A DNA stretch of 64,000 nt, from contig JBBBDQ010001275.1 in assembly GCA_037127315.1 (NCBI GenBank), positions 553,501 through 617,500 of the forward strand, given 5' to 3'. Position numbers and translations under genes: made by a program. Below are positions 32,750 to 44,780 of this stretch, one piece after another; position 1 is the first letter of the stretch; the number at the start of each line of letters is the position of its first letter. The DNA is from Ascarosepion bandense (lineage: Eukaryota; Mollusca; Cephalopoda; Sepiida; Sepiidae). The notes beneath the pieces were generated by a model that saw only the letters and a list, made by a program, of their open reading frames with translations, was not told where the DNA came from and ran no database searches.

Positions 32750-32840
32750 TTATTAAAAGTTACACAGTAGAGGAAATTGTGGAGAGTCATGATTGGCAAT
32801 GTCCTAAAAGAACATGGCACACAGAAGAAGAACCATAACG
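32750..32840 (+). mobile_element. RTE ORF-end fragment
   Basis: GAAATTGTGGAGAGTCATGA then TTGGCAATGTCCTAAAAGAA and a CATGGCACACAGAAGAAG tail match the terminal RTE block (LWRVMIGNVLKEHGT). Confidence 0.6.
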
Positions 32841-33266
32841 CAATATAATTTTCAAGGCAGCAACATATATACCAAGAGACAAGTCAGTCTTAAGAGATAA
32901 AGACCTGTCATACAAAATATTGCGAGAGAAAAATGTATTTCAAATGAGTACAGCATGATCTCAAAAGACTATTTTGATTGGCATGTGCAAGACTGATCAG
33001 ACAAGACAGAAAAAGGTCAAAGAAGTCAGCACATGATCCTTGACCAACAAGACTGGTTTTGCTGTAACCAGAATTTGACATTAATCCGTTAGATAGCTTT
33101 GAATAATCTACTTTTCTCCAATGAGACAAACTTACTGGCTAATAGGTCTCGGCCTCTCTTTCAATATTTGTTTGCAGCTGTGATATTGAACGTTTATTGC
33201 AGCAACACAGATGAAGATCAATTTTTTATAATTTTAGCAGAATTAGAAGATAGAGAAAAAATAGTG

Positions 33267-33270
<4 letters not shown>
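32841..33270. other. No recognisable feature
   Basis: Short frames at 32908-33129 (minus) and 33099-33371 (plus) show no recognised domain. The + frame runs into the (TA)n tract. Confidence 0.5.
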
Positions 33271-33271
<1 letters not shown>

Positions 33272-33301
<30 letters not shown>

Positions 33302-34340
33302 TTCATTTGTAAATGAGTTATTACGTGTCCTAGGTTTCTACCATGTGGTGTCTTCAGGCGATTTGCAATAACTTATTTCACCAGTTTTTTTAAGAACACT
33401 CACATAACAGGGATTTTTTTGGAACACTCATGTAACAGGGAATTTTTGAACACACAATTTTTAAAATTAGAAGAAATTATAATGTTTTTATCCATGGTTG
33501 TATGAACCTTATAAACATTTCATGGTATGGTTACACTTAGTCATAATTTCTGTTCTTTCATTCAATAATTCATTTTTGTTTGAAAATAGCATAATCACTA
33601 ACTTTTGTTCCTGGCACAGTCTACATATTCTGTCACCATTGTAAGGCTTAGCTGTTTTCACAGTACTTCATGTTATGTCTGGGTCTTTTCCATATTTTAA
33701 TTTCAATTTCCACACATGGCTAGCCAATTTTGTATCATTTTTTTAAGTTTTCTATTTTAAATGTAGACTTGTGATTGAACCATCTGATCTTATCTTTGGT
33801 TGATCCCAAATATGTTTTGTTTTAACCATTTGTCATGTACTTTCGCTTTGTATATGACTTTTGTATTACAAAGTCCGTGAAGTGGGCATTTATTTTTGTT
33901 TCTGCAGTTGCATTTATTATTAGTGATTTTGTTTTGTACAATGCTATTTAAATTTTTGGCGTTTTTGTTTCTTTATGAAATTTTCTAAATTACTAGAATA
34001 GCTATAACTCAGTTTGATTGTATTCCTATTGAAAATTTTGTTTAGTTCTGAGCTTTTTGAAAGTGTTTATCGATCAGATCAGTTTAAAAAATATTTGTCC
34101 TATTTTGGTTTTTACTCCTAAGTTAAATGGTGGGTTGAACCAAATAATGTTTCGTTTTCTAACATTGTTTTTTATGTCTGTTTGGTTGGGAATTGTATTC
34201 TAAAATGTTCTTATGGCCAGATTTTCTTAGTGCATCGTCATAGTTTCTTTTCTTTTCATAAAATATTGCTTTGTTTGGCAAATTTTTTGATAGCATGTGT
34301 TCTATTCCTTTGTGAATGTGCTTGATTATGCTTTTGGGAT
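33272..34340 (-). mobile_element. Penelope-like element remnant with hammerhead-like end
   Basis: Minus-strand reading gives, in order: PKSIIKHIHKGIEHMLSKN and RNYDDALRKSGHKN (34220-34330), NIIWFNPPFNLGVKTK-like (34100-34160), CNCRNKNKCPLHGLCNTK (33860-33930) and a diverged GIY-YIG tail ending with residues like ERTEIMTKC (33520-33560). The order is that of GIY-YIG-containing Penelope-like elements. Several frameshifts and stops are present. Past the ORF, 33334-33357 holds a hammerhead-like core next to (TA)n, as expected of a pLTR. Confidence 0.8.
33334..33357 (-). ncRNA. Hammerhead-like core in Penelope end
   Basis: On the minus strand: CTGAAGA, then CACCACATGGTA (ACCA/TGGT can pair as stem II), then GAAAC. 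CUGANGA and GAAA are the conserved hammerhead elements. Stem II is short and its first pair is C/A, so cleavage activity is doubtful. Confidence 0.45.
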
Positions 34341-34344
34341 GCTT

Positions 34345-34999
34345 ATATATATATATATATAGATAGATAGATAGATAGATAGATTACTCATCTCGGGTTT
34401 TTTCTTTAAGCTATGTACTTTGACTGATGTTTACATGCTTAGCTCTTTCTTTTTTTACATTCATTTTTTCCTTCCACGTATATACTCGGAGGAGTTTTTG
34501 AAATGAGTATAGTGATAAGTTTATATATATATATATATATGCAACATGCACTTGATAATAAAAATATAATAGCCTCTTCTATATATAAAAATAGTTAAAA
34601 TAATGGAAGCATTATTAATAAAAAATAAATAGCCGAAACTCAATGATATCAACTATGAACATGGCCACAATGTGCTGACCATGTCAGGAAAATAAAAAAT
34701 TCCGAAAACTCTAGACACATACATATAAAAGTCTGTACATTCAATTAAAAGTAAAAATAAAATCATCTTAACAAGAGCTAAAAAGTACAGACAAAAACAC
34801 TCAGATATAAAATCATTCAGATGATTTCTATATAATTTATGTCCAGGAAAGGAAAAAATTATAAAAACACAAGAAAAATTAGATAAAAAACTAAACCACA
34901 GTTCTTTGTCAGTTTTTACAACAAAACTTATATAAAAGAGGGACTGTTTCCCAAAGACACAATTCTCTCTCTCTCTCAATGTTTTGCACCAAAATGTCT
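34345..34999. other. (TA)n, (GATA)n and AT-rich sequence
   Basis: A (TA)n to (GATA)n junction lies at 34348-34384 and a second TA tract at 34524-34542. A 108-codon minus frame at 34653-34979 is rich in F/L/C and has no recognised domain. Confidence 0.55.
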
Positions 35000-35095
35000 A
35001 ACCACTCCTTCTCTTTACCTTACCCTATGTAGCCCCATGCGCAATAGTGGCAGTGGAATGCCTTGCTTGGGGTGAGATGATTAAAAAAAAAAAAA
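35000..35095 (+). mobile_element. LINE 3' tail
   Basis: TATGTAGCCCCATGCGCAAT, AGTGGCAGTGGAATGCCTTG then CTTGGGGTGAGATGATT and poly-A: the common LINE 3' tail, without coding sequence. Confidence 0.7.
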
Positions 35096-35224
35096 ACCTC
35101 ATTCATAGGAGAGTATCTAATTCAGCAGGTGGGTTAGTCCACTATACTATAATGGACCTGCCCAACACATTTGCATGAGTGGATTCTATTCACTCATATA
35201 TACATCTCTCGTTTAGATCACTCA

Positions 35225-35550
35225 AGAGGTTTTCCTTTCATTTGGAGTGACTACACCAATCTACTTGTGTGTCAAACCACTTGCTATTAACCAATATCCA
35301 ACATGGCGCTGCGAACAGGATCTGATGATTGGCAAGAGCTCCTGACCAAAATTGCTATTCCAGCTGACTCTGCCAGGACTTATGCTGAAATTTTTGTCAA
35401 AGAAAGCATCACCAAAAACAGTCTTTCTATGATAGACCAGGAAATCCTCAGAGAGTTGGGTGTCACAACTAATATCCAACATCATAAAGTGCTCAATATC
35501 AGGGTGGAGACAGTGTTGATAAGTATAAAGATTTTGTCTCTTTACCATAG
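35225..35550 (+). pseudogene. SAM-domain-like retroelement Gag N-terminus
   Basis: A 115-codon frame from ATG at 35303 begins MALRTGSDDWQELLTKIAIP. It continues with residues fitting a SAM domain: SARTYAEIFVKESITKNSLS then MIDQEILRELGVTT (residues about 9-60). SAM-type starts occur on some invertebrate retroelement Gag proteins, and I infer that context here. After residue 75 the frame runs into a different repeat (FMPTSKF), so the gene is broken. A host gene exon is the alternative. Confidence 0.45.
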
Positions 35551-35644
35551 CAGATTCATGCCAACTTCAAAGTTTTCTAAGGACATCGTTATGATGTCAT
35601 CACTCGTCAGGGCAAGTTATTTAAATCAAGCTACTGTTGCAAAT

Positions 35645-36660
35645 TTTTAAAACAATGGAAAAATCTGAACTGAGTGTGTTGATAAAGCATTGCTTTCTGA
35701 TGGAGAAAATACTCTTCAAGCAAAGCAATAACTTGATAAATGTTATTCAGACTCTTCTTCATTAAAAACAACAGTTAAGAAGTGGTGTGCTGGATTTAAA
35801 AGCAGTCGTACAGATACAAATGATTCTGGAAGTTCAGATTGTTCAAAATCAGCAGTTGTCCCGGAAAACAAAAAACATCCACAAACTCGTTTTAGCCAAT
35901 CGTAAATTGAAGTTGCGTGAAATAGCAGAGGAGTTGAACATATCAGAAGGCAGTGTATTCACCATTTTGCATGAACATTTATCAATGAGAAAGCTGTGTT
36001 CAAAGTGGGCCATGTTTTTGCTCACAGTTGATCAAAAACAACAATTCGTCAACAATTCAGAGCATTATTTACAACTGTTTCAAGGCAACAAGAAGCAGTT
36101 TTTGTGTAAATGGATCCACCACTTTACTCCAAAGTCAAATCGACAGTCAGCTGTGTGGACAGCATCAGGTGGAAGCCACCCAAAGCGACCAAAGATGCAA
36201 ACATCAGCAGGCAAGATTTTGGCCTTCGTATTTTGGAATGCACAAGGTATTTTGTTCATCAATTACTTTGAGAAAGGAAGAATCATCAATAGCAAAAATT
36301 ATATAGCATTATTGGTATATTTGAAGGAAAAATCGCCAAAAAACGGCCACACATGAAGAAGAAAAAGAGATCTTTCACTAAGACAACACACTGTGTTACA
36401 AGTCAATTGTAACAATGGCAAAACTACACGAACTGTATTTTAAATTGCTTCCCCATCTACCCTGTTCTCCAGATCTGGCCTCCAGCAACTATTGGTTGTT
36501 TGCAGACTTCAAAAGAATATTCCAGGGAAAGAGATTTGGCTCCAATGAAGAAGTGATATTGAAAACTGAAACGCATTCTGAGGCCAAAGACAAATTGTTC
36601 TACCAAAAAGGCATTGAATTCTTAGAGAAGCATTGGAATCAGTGTTGATAAAGTAAGTCG
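35645..36660 (+). pseudogene. mariner-family transposase, broken
   Basis: A start-like MEKSEL near 35654 is followed by a stop, then LVLANRKLKLREIAEELNIS with EGSVFTILHEHLSMRKLCSK (helix-turn-helix N-terminus). The frame breaks near 36010. The catalytic part shows HQDN changed to H-stop-DN (36380) and the third Asp replaced by Asn in DLASSNYWLF (36476). FLEKHWNQC closes the ORF at 36646. Mosaic frames, an early stop and a lost catalytic residue make it inactive. Confidence 0.85.
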
Positions 36661-36911
36661 AATTTTGCCTAAAAATTTGTTGTTTTATTAGTTAGGCCTG
36701 ATGAGTTATAGGAGACAAAGTGAAAAATCTTATAAACAATGTTTCACTTATGATTGTTTGCCTTGGCTTTTTCAGGTTAGAATGGAAAACCAAATTGTGT
36801 GCAAGGAAAAGCAGTTGAATTTTTTTAGGATAAGACTTGTAATAAATTAAAGCACCTTATCAGATCCAAGAACCGAAAAGACTATTTCTTTTATATATAT
36901 ATATATATATA

Positions 36912-37960
36912 GTGTTGTCTGGAAAGTTCATGTTGATTTTTCAAGGGGAATTAAAACACAAAACAAAATTATGCCATTAAATATTTATTCAACAAAATAT
37001 CAACCATTTTCTTCTGCAACCTTACTCTATTTTGTCTTCAATTTAACAATTCTCTCATTCCAGAATTTTGGTAGTTTTTCGGCCAAGAACTTATGAAAAT
37101 GTTTTTTATATCACCTAAAGAATTAAAATTTTTAGGAATAAGATTATTTTACAAGAACCTGAATAAATGAAAACTGAAAGAGTAGGGATAACATATCCCA
37201 GCCAAATTACAACAGTTTTTTCCAGGTTGCCAAAGAAATGTGAGGTCCGACATTATCTTGATGGAAAACTAAACATTTCCTGTTTGCCAATTCAGAACCT
37301 TTTTTTTAACTACTCCCTTTAACTCGTCCAACTGCCAGCAGAACTTTTCAGAATTGATTGACTGGTTACTTGGCAGATTCTTGTAGACCAAGGTTCTTTT
37401 CCAATCCCACCAAATGCACAGCAAGACTTTTTTAAGATGAAGACCTGCTTTTGGAATGGCTAAAGTTGGCTCATGTCGATTACCCAAGAAACTTTTTCAC
37501 TTAACATTGTTGTAAACAATCCATTTCTTGTTATGCATCACAGTTTGCTTCAAGAGGGCTGCATTTTTATTGCATTTTTACAGTAAATCACACACAGAAA
37601 TGTAATCCAAAAAATTCTTTTCAATCAGATCATTTCCAAACAGCATTTCGAGTACACAAGTTCTACTTAAAGTTCACGGATGGTGATTTCTGATAAATTT
37701 AGAGTTTCTGTTAATTCTCACATGATTTTATGTCGGTTATTCTCAATTAATATCTTTATTTAATCATCATTTGTAGTGGAGAAGAGTTTGCCTGAGCATT
37801 CTTCATCAACAAAGCTGCAATCATCAACTATAAACTTAGCGAACCACTTCGATACAGTTCTGTCAACTAAAGCACCATCAGTGTAAACTGCACATACATT
37901 TTTTTTTGTTTGTGATGTATTTTTGCCTCTATGGTAATAAAAAAAATCAAATGTTTAAAA
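36912..37960 (-). pseudogene. Second mariner-like transposase, broken
   Basis: Minus-strand blocks in order: DGALVDRTVSKWFAKFIVDD (37840-37900), then NRHEPTLAIPKAGLHLKKVL, LLCIWWDWKRTLVYKNL (37380-37490) and LNWQTG (37270). They match mariner transposase (PKAGLHPKKVMLCVWWDWKG and the first-D region before it). The + strand end AGTGTTGTCTGGAAAGTTCA at 36911 could be the outer end. Heavily frameshifted. It faces the copy at 35645-36660, tail to tail. Confidence 0.75.
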
Positions 37961-38099
37961 TACAACTTATAATCTTTTTTTATAGGGATTCAAAACTGAC
38001 AGGAGTTAAGTAATTTTAAACTTTCTTTCTCAATAGATAGATTCAAGTGTGCTCTAATTGACAATGTAAGCATAATATATCTATCGATAAATATGATAA

Positions 38100-38690
38100 G
38101 TATATCTGGCAGCAAAACTTCTGATCGAGAGATTGGAGGTTTTGAATCACCTCCTAATTGTTGTTGTTCTCAGGTCTATCTTGACCCAGGGTAGTAGCAT
38201 CTGTCAGGGTCCCAGGTATGGGTAAATAGTATAAGAGGTGTCCCAAATATAACATTAACTGACTTAGGCTGTGTAAGTGTCTATAGCTTTGGATAGCAAT
38301 GTGCCTAAGAGAAAGAAATCTTTGAAATAAAAACTTCTACACCCACCCTGTGTAGAATTGGATAGGCTGAACCGTCTAACCGTGGTAAGTAATCTTCTCA
38401 AAAATGGTGTCTTGAAAAATCACTAAGTTTTCAGTCTCCTAAACTGGTTGCAGTTAGTAAGGGTATACATCTGTAGAACTTGCTACAATATTTCGGATGG
38501 TTCAATTAGATATGATAAGTAGACTATGTAAAACATAGACCCAGCTTAGCAAAACCGATTTAAGAAAGTTGATAATAAAGCCAGGCCTCATACAAAATCG
38601 GGCAATCTGGATAAGAGCCATCAGAAAAACCTGTCTAAGTGATGCTAGCATGGAAACAAATGTTACATGATGATAACATGTTGGAACATG
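38100..38690 (+). repeat. SINE-like repeats
   Basis: 38100-38230 matches the reverse of 8580-8760 (TTGACCCAGGGTAGTAGCAT, GGGTCCCAGGTATGGGTAAA). 38235-38690 is another repeat with TAAGTGATGCTAGCATGGAA then ACATGATGATAACATG, an ending style common to molluscan SINE or LINE tails. The latter is a weak assignment. Confidence 0.5.
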
Positions 38691-38801
38691 AATGACTAAA
38701 AATCAGTACAAACTTTCTGGACAACACAGTATATTAGAACCATTGAATTTTAAGTTAGCCACTGAAACCAGAAAATGTGTGTGTATATATACATATATAT
38801 A

Positions 38802-39518
38802 TACTAGCAGTATAGCCTGGCATTGCTTGGGTGTAATGAAAGCTTTAAAACTAATCCATAATCCTGGAGCTCAGACTCTTTGGACGTTGGCACAAAAGAT
38901 GAAAAGGCAATAGTTGTCTCCAGTTAAAGTCAAACCATAGACTGAAAGAAAAACAAATGAATGTAAGTCAAATTCTGATTTCCTGGTATTGAAATCAAAT
39001 AAGTTTTTTTTCGTCATAAACTGAATTTTGAAGGCTAAATAAGTCTTCTGAGTAAATGGCATCATGGCTGAGACTAAGAACTACAATTATACCTACTTAG
39101 AGCCAAATCCGAAGCAAAAACTAAAATAAAAGGGCTGAAAAAAATACAGACATACAGGTAGATAAACAGACACGCACACAAACATCTTGCCTTTTTTATA
39201 TGTATATATTCTCAATTTTCTGCACTATTGTAAGAACTGCAACCTTGAAACTTCTGAATATCATTTCTTATGTCTTTGTCTATAAGTGTATCAAATTTGA
39301 TTAATATCGGACCACTCCTTCTATAACCCGATTTTTTGATTATCGATTTTCGATATTTATTGGGGGTACCTCAACACAAAACCTAGCTAAGAACACTTGC
39401 AGACGCTTTTAGGACAACTGTAAATTTTCAAGAAAATCAATTCAGCCGTTTCGGAGTCTATAGGTAACAGACACACACACACACATAGACAAAGTTCCAT
39501 TTATAAGTAAGTTTAGAT
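38802..39518 (+). repeat. GCGTTGCTCGG-family repeat, full length
   Basis: About 715 bp from CTAGCAGTATAGCCTGGCAT to TTCCATTTATAAGTAAGTT, flanked by (TA)n on both sides. It contains GTTTCGGAGTCTATAGGTAA then (CA)n near the end, like RTE-type 3' UTRs. No ORF of note. Confidence 0.85.
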
Positions 39519-39539
39519 ATATATATATAGTCACACACA

Positions 39540-40470
39540 CAGAGTCCCATGTCTGACCAGAACAGGGACCTTTTTGCTTCTGCTTATAGCAAGTATAAGA
39601 GGATTCTAAATGATGTTAAGCTGTTGTTTGCTGATTGAATGAAGCAGTGCACAGCAGCCCGCAAGTTTGGCTTCAAAGACTACTGGTGACAATCGCAGTG
39701 AACAAGGCCGAGTGCTTTGCATGCAGCTTCTCCTCCAACTCTGCATTTGACTTGTCCGGAGCATCCGCACATGACTTCCCACCTTGAATTGAGGCTCAAC
39801 TGAAGGATGTATGCATAACCCCTCTCTGGTCTCTAACATAATTTTAAAGCTTGATTCTTATAAGGCAAGTGAAGGTGACAGAATCATGGTCATCGTCATG
39901 AAGAAATGTACCCCTGAACTCTCCTCTGTCCTCTCCAAACTATAACTACTGCCTCTCTGCTTCCTGCCTAGAGCTGTTGCCCTGGATATCTCCAAAACAT
40001 TTGACAAAGTCTGGCATGTTAACCTTCTGCACAAGCTACAAGGCAATGGTACAACTGGACACTTGTTTGATTTGTTCCAAGCCTTCTTATCAAATCGCTT
40101 ATCAAATTGCTAGTGAAAGTCATATAGAATGGGCATGCCTTCAGATCCTATCATCCAAACAAAGTTGTCCCCCACAAAAGACTCTATTCACCACTTTTTC
40201 TGATATTCATCAATGATTTTCTTTGATGTAGTCAGATCCCAAGTAGGCATCTATGCTAAAAACACCACCGTTTACTCATGCTTTTATAAGAAATGTGCAA
40301 AAGCTGACAAAGCTAACCTCACTGCTGATCTTGAAACGGACCCATCCTTCTCTCACCAATTCTCTGCCACCCACTGTAACCTATTCCTCTTTCTCTTCAT
40401 TCCCCTCTTATGTAGCCCCCTGCACACCAGTGGCAGTACTGCATTGCTTGGAGTGAAATAATAAAAAAAA
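39540..40470 (+). mobile_element. Jockey/CR1-type LINE RT remnant
   Basis: Frames in order: FASAYSKYKRILNDVKL (39575), NKAECFACSFSSNSAFDLSG-like (39700), KASEGDRIMVIVMKKCTPEL then SSVLSKL (39870-39945), and VALDISKTFDKVWHVNLLHK (39970-40040). Then come SQVGIYAKNTTVYSCF, where the catalytic YADD is changed to YAKN, and KADKANLTADLETD. It ends CAGTGGCAGTACTGCATTGC tail. Many frameshifts; enzymatically dead. Confidence 0.8.
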
Positions 40471-40766
40471 ATATATCTATATATATATATACATACACAC
40501 TCATATATAAACATATATTTATGAAATAAGATACTGAATATAACATCAATTAACTAATTAGAAATTTTATTTGTATTAATCCTATATATCATAGAAGTAG
40601 TACAAACTCATAGGTTGGCAGTTCACTTGCTGTAGTGATTTACTTGATTAAAAGTACTTGATACTGAGTAGAGCATTACATATAGTATTATTATAGATAG
40701 TACAAAAAAACAGCTCTTGTGTTGCATTAAAACTATGTTTTTATTATAAACTTATAATAAAAATAT

Positions 40767-40769
<3 letters not shown>

Positions 40770-40815
<46 letters not shown>
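40770..40815. repeat. (TA)n microsatellite
   Basis: A nearly pure TA tract of about 46 bp, close to the MITE copy at 40872. Confidence 0.95.
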
Positions 40816-40818
<3 letters not shown>

Positions 40819-40871
40819 CGGAAATCAACGAATTTTAACGAAACTTGGTTATAAGCAACCGACAATTTGAA

Positions 40872-41036
40872 ATGAATTGTTTGAACATTATTTTTTATCA
40901 ATACACACATTTTCGTAATAAAAATTTATCGTAAATAATCAGGCCGGTAAAAATAAATACATAATACTGTTTCATTAAAAACAGAATATCTACTTAAATA
41001 CGAGTATCGATAAAAAATAATGTTCAAACATTTCAT
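40872..41036. mobile_element. Palindromic MITE, internally deleted
   Basis: Outer ends pair: AATGAATTGTTTGAACATTA then TTTTTTATCAATAC against GTATCGATAAAAAATAATGT then TCAAACATTTCAT. Between them is only the right arm (ACACATTTTCGTAATAAAAA onward), so the left arm is deleted compared with 11482-11684. It gives the true terminal repeat of about 33 bp. Confidence 0.85.
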
Positions 41037-41211
41037 ATATATATATATAAAACATCCATTTACTTTTGCTATGGCTTTTTGGTAATTTGTGGGACATGCT
41101 TTTTCACCCGAATAATTTTGGGGTATCTATTTGCTTGTTTCTTTTTCATTTGTAAGTTTCCTTTTTTGAATCATCATTGACAGTTTTGCTTCAGATACTA
41201 TTATACATCCT

Positions 41212-41212
<1 letters not shown>

Positions 41213-41257
<45 letters not shown>

Positions 41258-41345
41258 GGTAGTATAAAGAACAAATAAGAAATGTTCAGAAATTTAATGT
41301 TTTATTTTTATTTGAGCTTCATCATATATATTTGGAATAAACAGT
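41213..41345. mobile_element. (CA)n(TA)n plus Penelope-like end
   Basis: After (CA)n(TA)n, GGTAGTATAAAGAACAAATA then AGAAATGTTCAGAAATTTAA and TTTGAGCTTCATCAT resemble the end at 50819 (GATAGAATAAAAGAACAAAT AGGAAATG). Terminal fragment only. Confidence 0.45.
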
Positions 41346-42531
41346 TTTTTTTCAAAAACTTTTGATAAAGTTTTAATGAAGCAAAACATGAATTTATAAA
41401 CATTTCCTCGTCATTCCTCATTCAATTATATTGATCCCAATTCATATATGCATGTATAAATATATAACTCTGAAAAATAGAAAAATGGCTGAATGCTGAA
41501 AAAACTCAATAAAAGATTGATTAACTCATCCTTGTTACCAATATTCAATGAAAGTTGCTTAAAAGAAAGGTTGCTGTCCAAATATACATTTAAATATATA
41601 TATATACCAATGTTAAAGTTAGTATGAAGCCAAAAATGTTGCGAGTCAATGAGATATTGAGAGAAAAGGCCTTTAAGGCAAGTAGTTTTCCAAATAAGTG
41701 CCGATATCAAAGGCAGAGCATTAAAAGAATTAGTATAAGGAAAGAGTTTGTCACTTTGCTGATTGGTGTTACTTTCACATTGTCGACTTTTCAGAGGTTA
41801 TCAGAAATTTATGACTAATGTCCCTTAATCTTTATGCATTTATTAGTTTTTTGTATTATTTATGTACGTGTGCGCACGTCTATGCATGTTTTGTGTATCC
41901 ATATAGGGTGTCGTTACCATTTATTCTTTTCTTCTTTCTCTTCTAATTTATATATATATATATATATATATATAAAAAGTAATTTTATTTTAAATCCTAT
42001 ATCTTTTTATTCCCTTTTATTAATAATTATGCCTTTTTAAGTAAAGGCCTTTTTCTAATACTTCAACGTTTTGGGGAAATTAGGTTTTTGAATTTGTCCA
42101 GTGTCTGTAATATTTAAAAAAATTTTTTTCTTTAGTTTCTTTCTTTTTCCCTCCCTTCCTTCTTTTATCTCTCTTACCACCTTTTTTCCGTGTTGCTTAA
42201 ACTTACGTCGATTTAACACGGCTGTCTGTTAATTTTTAGTTACATTCTCCCTTTTTTTTGCGAACCCAGACGATGTCAATTTTTTTCTTTTCTTATTTAT
42301 TTGATTTTATCCTATCTTTTTCTTTTTCTTTTTCGTTTTCTTTTTCTTTCCCTTTATTTTTATTTTATTTTATTATTTATTTTTTAATTTCTTTGCAATC
42401 TATTTAAAAAGGAAAAGTAGACTAATTTTTCTCCAGTTTCTGAAAGTTTTTTTCTGTTGCTGAGGTGATGTGTCGTCCCCCGTGGGGATCTTCATATCGA
42501 AATGGCCATTCAACATCTTTGAATTAATCCT

Positions 42532-42537
<6 letters not shown>
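41346..42537. other. Pyrimidine-rich, low-complexity sequence
   Basis: Long T- and C-rich tracts (42100-42370) and short frames such as 41624-41818 (64 codons, basic). It lies between two Penelope-like ends, so it may be internal sequence of a decayed element, but no motif confirms that. Confidence 0.4.
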
Positions 42538-42590
<53 letters not shown>

Positions 42591-42665
42591 TATATCAATT
42601 GTATATTCGACACGCAAATTTCTATGTTTTGAGATAGATTCTCATCATCAGGCAATGTTGATGTT
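42538..42665 (-). mobile_element. (TA)n plus Penelope-like end with hammerhead-like core
   Basis: After a 48 bp (TA)n tract, the minus strand reads GCCTGATGATGAGAATCTAT then CTCAAAACATAGAAATTTGC (42611-42652). CTGATGA is followed by TGAGA-AUCUA-UCUCA, a 5 bp stem II. The expected GAAA reads AAAA, a one-base loss in the catalytic core. Confidence 0.55.
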
Positions 42666-42689
42666 AGTTGTGCAGATGATTTACATTTA

Positions 42690-43215
42690 AATGACAAAAA
42701 CCCTTTGGTTTACTGTGCATGCATGTGGGTGTTTCTTGTGGCTAATCAGATTCATTTTGGGATTTGGCCCCAAAGAATACATACTAACCAACTTTTTCTC
42801 TTTTTTCCTTTTCCCTTCCCCCCTCATCTTATCCTTTCCTTGTTTCTTTTTCCTTCTTAATGGTCATGTTAACCTGCCCTTATCATTTTCCCTTCTTTCC
42901 CTTCAGTTTTATTACTTTTGATGTGATATTCTCATTCAGCACCAATTCTATATTTTTTAACTTACTTATCATTTTTAATCTATTTATTTATTTGTTGTAA
43001 AGTTTTTTTTTTAAAAAAGGAAAGATTTTTTAAAAACTAAAATATAATTTTTTGGTCTATCTATTTATTTGTTGTAAAGTTTTTTATAAAAAGAAAGATT
43101 GATTATAAAGAAATAATTTTATGCTCCAATTTATTTTTATATAGTTTGTCAGTAATTATTTTCCTTATGCACTTGTTGGTTATATGCATGTTATTTCATT
43201 TAGATTTTATCCATT
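42690..43215. other. Unassigned, with a short direct duplication
   Basis: ATCTATTTATTTATTTGTTG then TAAAGTTTTTT occurs twice, near 42978 and 43057, with following A-rich sequence. A 76-codon frame at 42691-42921 is hydrophobic and unrecognised. Confidence 0.5.
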
Positions 43216-43225
43216 TTCTAATGTG

Positions 43226-43259
<34 letters not shown>

Positions 43260-44440
43260 TATGTCAGTGGAATTGACTCCACATCCAGTAATGACTGACA
43301 TGGGCAAAAGGTGTCACATAAATATCATCCAGCAACTGTTAGCATCAACTGCATAAAGGAGATACAATTCCTCAGAACTGATCTCTCGCCTGGAAAGAAG
43401 TGACATGAACAACCAACCAAAAAAAAGTTTGTTTTTGCTCCTTAATAGTGTTTGTTTTCTAATTCTTTCACATCCAGTAATCCCTTGTGTCTTAGTGGCT
43501 TTACTGCCTTACTTCATTTGAACATGCTCAAAAATAAATTTTTATACTGATTGCTGAACTGTGGACAACATCTTTACATGAATCTTGTCAGGTGATTTGA
43601 TTGTAAACCTGCCCTATCTTTTCAGCAAATCTGATTAATCATCATAGAATCAGAACAGAAATAAAAGCCTGAAAAATTAAAAAGATGATAATGGCCTTCA
43701 TGAATGTTCACACCCATACACTTTATGTTAAAAGAAAGAAACGTCGAGAATCCATCTTAATAAATTCAGATCTCTGAACCTATAAACATCCCTGACCATC
43801 CCCCATGGCTACACATCTTGCCAGATGATAAGTAATTTAATCATCGACATGATTTACATATGTAGACGGTTTCCTTTTCTTTTGACTTAATCATCTACAA
43901 AGGAATGAGAAGTAATATGAATTAAATCTGAGCCAGCTCCAGTTTCAACGCACCACCAATCATCTTTGGTATTTCCAATAGAGAAAGGAAAAAAAGGTAT
44001 TCTTTGGCTCAAATTAGAAACAAGAGAATCTTTGAAAAGAGACAGATGCCAAAAGAAGCAAAATTCAATATGATCTGACCATCACCTTCGACAGAGCAAA
44101 ACATGAAAGATTTTGCCCCAGAGTTTTGGCAATGATAAACATAAATATGCCTCCAAAGGAAACACCATCAAACATTCTCTTATTACTTACACAGCACCTT
44201 CTAATGTTACTTTTGCCATCTTTCTATTTCACTTCTTCAAAGGAATATGCTGCAAGACCACATGATTCCTCGATCTGTTAATAACCAGAGAACCCGTTTT
44301 TAAATCTACAGCTCAATATTCTGGTTGTTTGTAAGGCAATTTAAAAATCTTTCAGAAAACTAAACCTTGATTGAAATCTTTCACAAATCCAATAGAAATA
44401 ATTTATATTTTAATTTCTGGAATGAAGAGTTATCATTATT
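43216..44440. other. (TA)n then mostly unique sequence
   Basis: After a (TA)n tract (to 43257), about 1.1 kb has no match elsewhere in the window and no coding pattern, so it may be ordinary intergenic or intronic DNA. Confidence 0.5.
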
Positions 44441-44444
44441 TTTA

Positions 44445-44780
44445 TTCGGACTATTTTCCTCATCTTTGTTGTTGTTGTCACAACATTGTGACAGTGATTG
44501 TGAGTTCAATCCCTGGGTTGGGCAATGTGTACTTGGACAGACAAGCAATAAATGAGCAGTATTAAAAATAAGAACTAGACAAGATGACCCCAGACATGGG
44601 CAGTAGAATGAGAATAGTCTATCCCCATCCTATAGATTAAATAAAAATTTTCATTATGGAATTCTATGTAGGATACCCAGATTGATATTCACATGATGAA
44701 GACCAGAGATCACATTGGCCTAAACATAGAGAAACTTTCATGCCTAACATCAGAATGGATGACACTAGTCTCCAAGAGAA
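44445..44780 (+). repeat. Dispersed repeat, left copy
   Basis: Contains TTTTCCTCATCTTTGTTGTT and CACAACATTGTGACAGTG (foldback-family wording), then GATGACCCCAGACATGGGCA, GGAATTCTATGTAGGATACC and GATCACATTGGCCTAAACAT. The second half recurs at 45945-46120. Confidence 0.65.

Noticed and set aside
34653..34979. 108-codon hydrophobic minus-strand frame as a membrane protein
   Set aside because: AT-rich DNA often gives F/L-rich frames; there is no clear transmembrane periodicity, splice signal or family match.
36415..36648. Intact mariner transposase
   Set aside because: Only the C-terminal part is open; the upstream frame has stops, and the third catalytic Asp is Asn.
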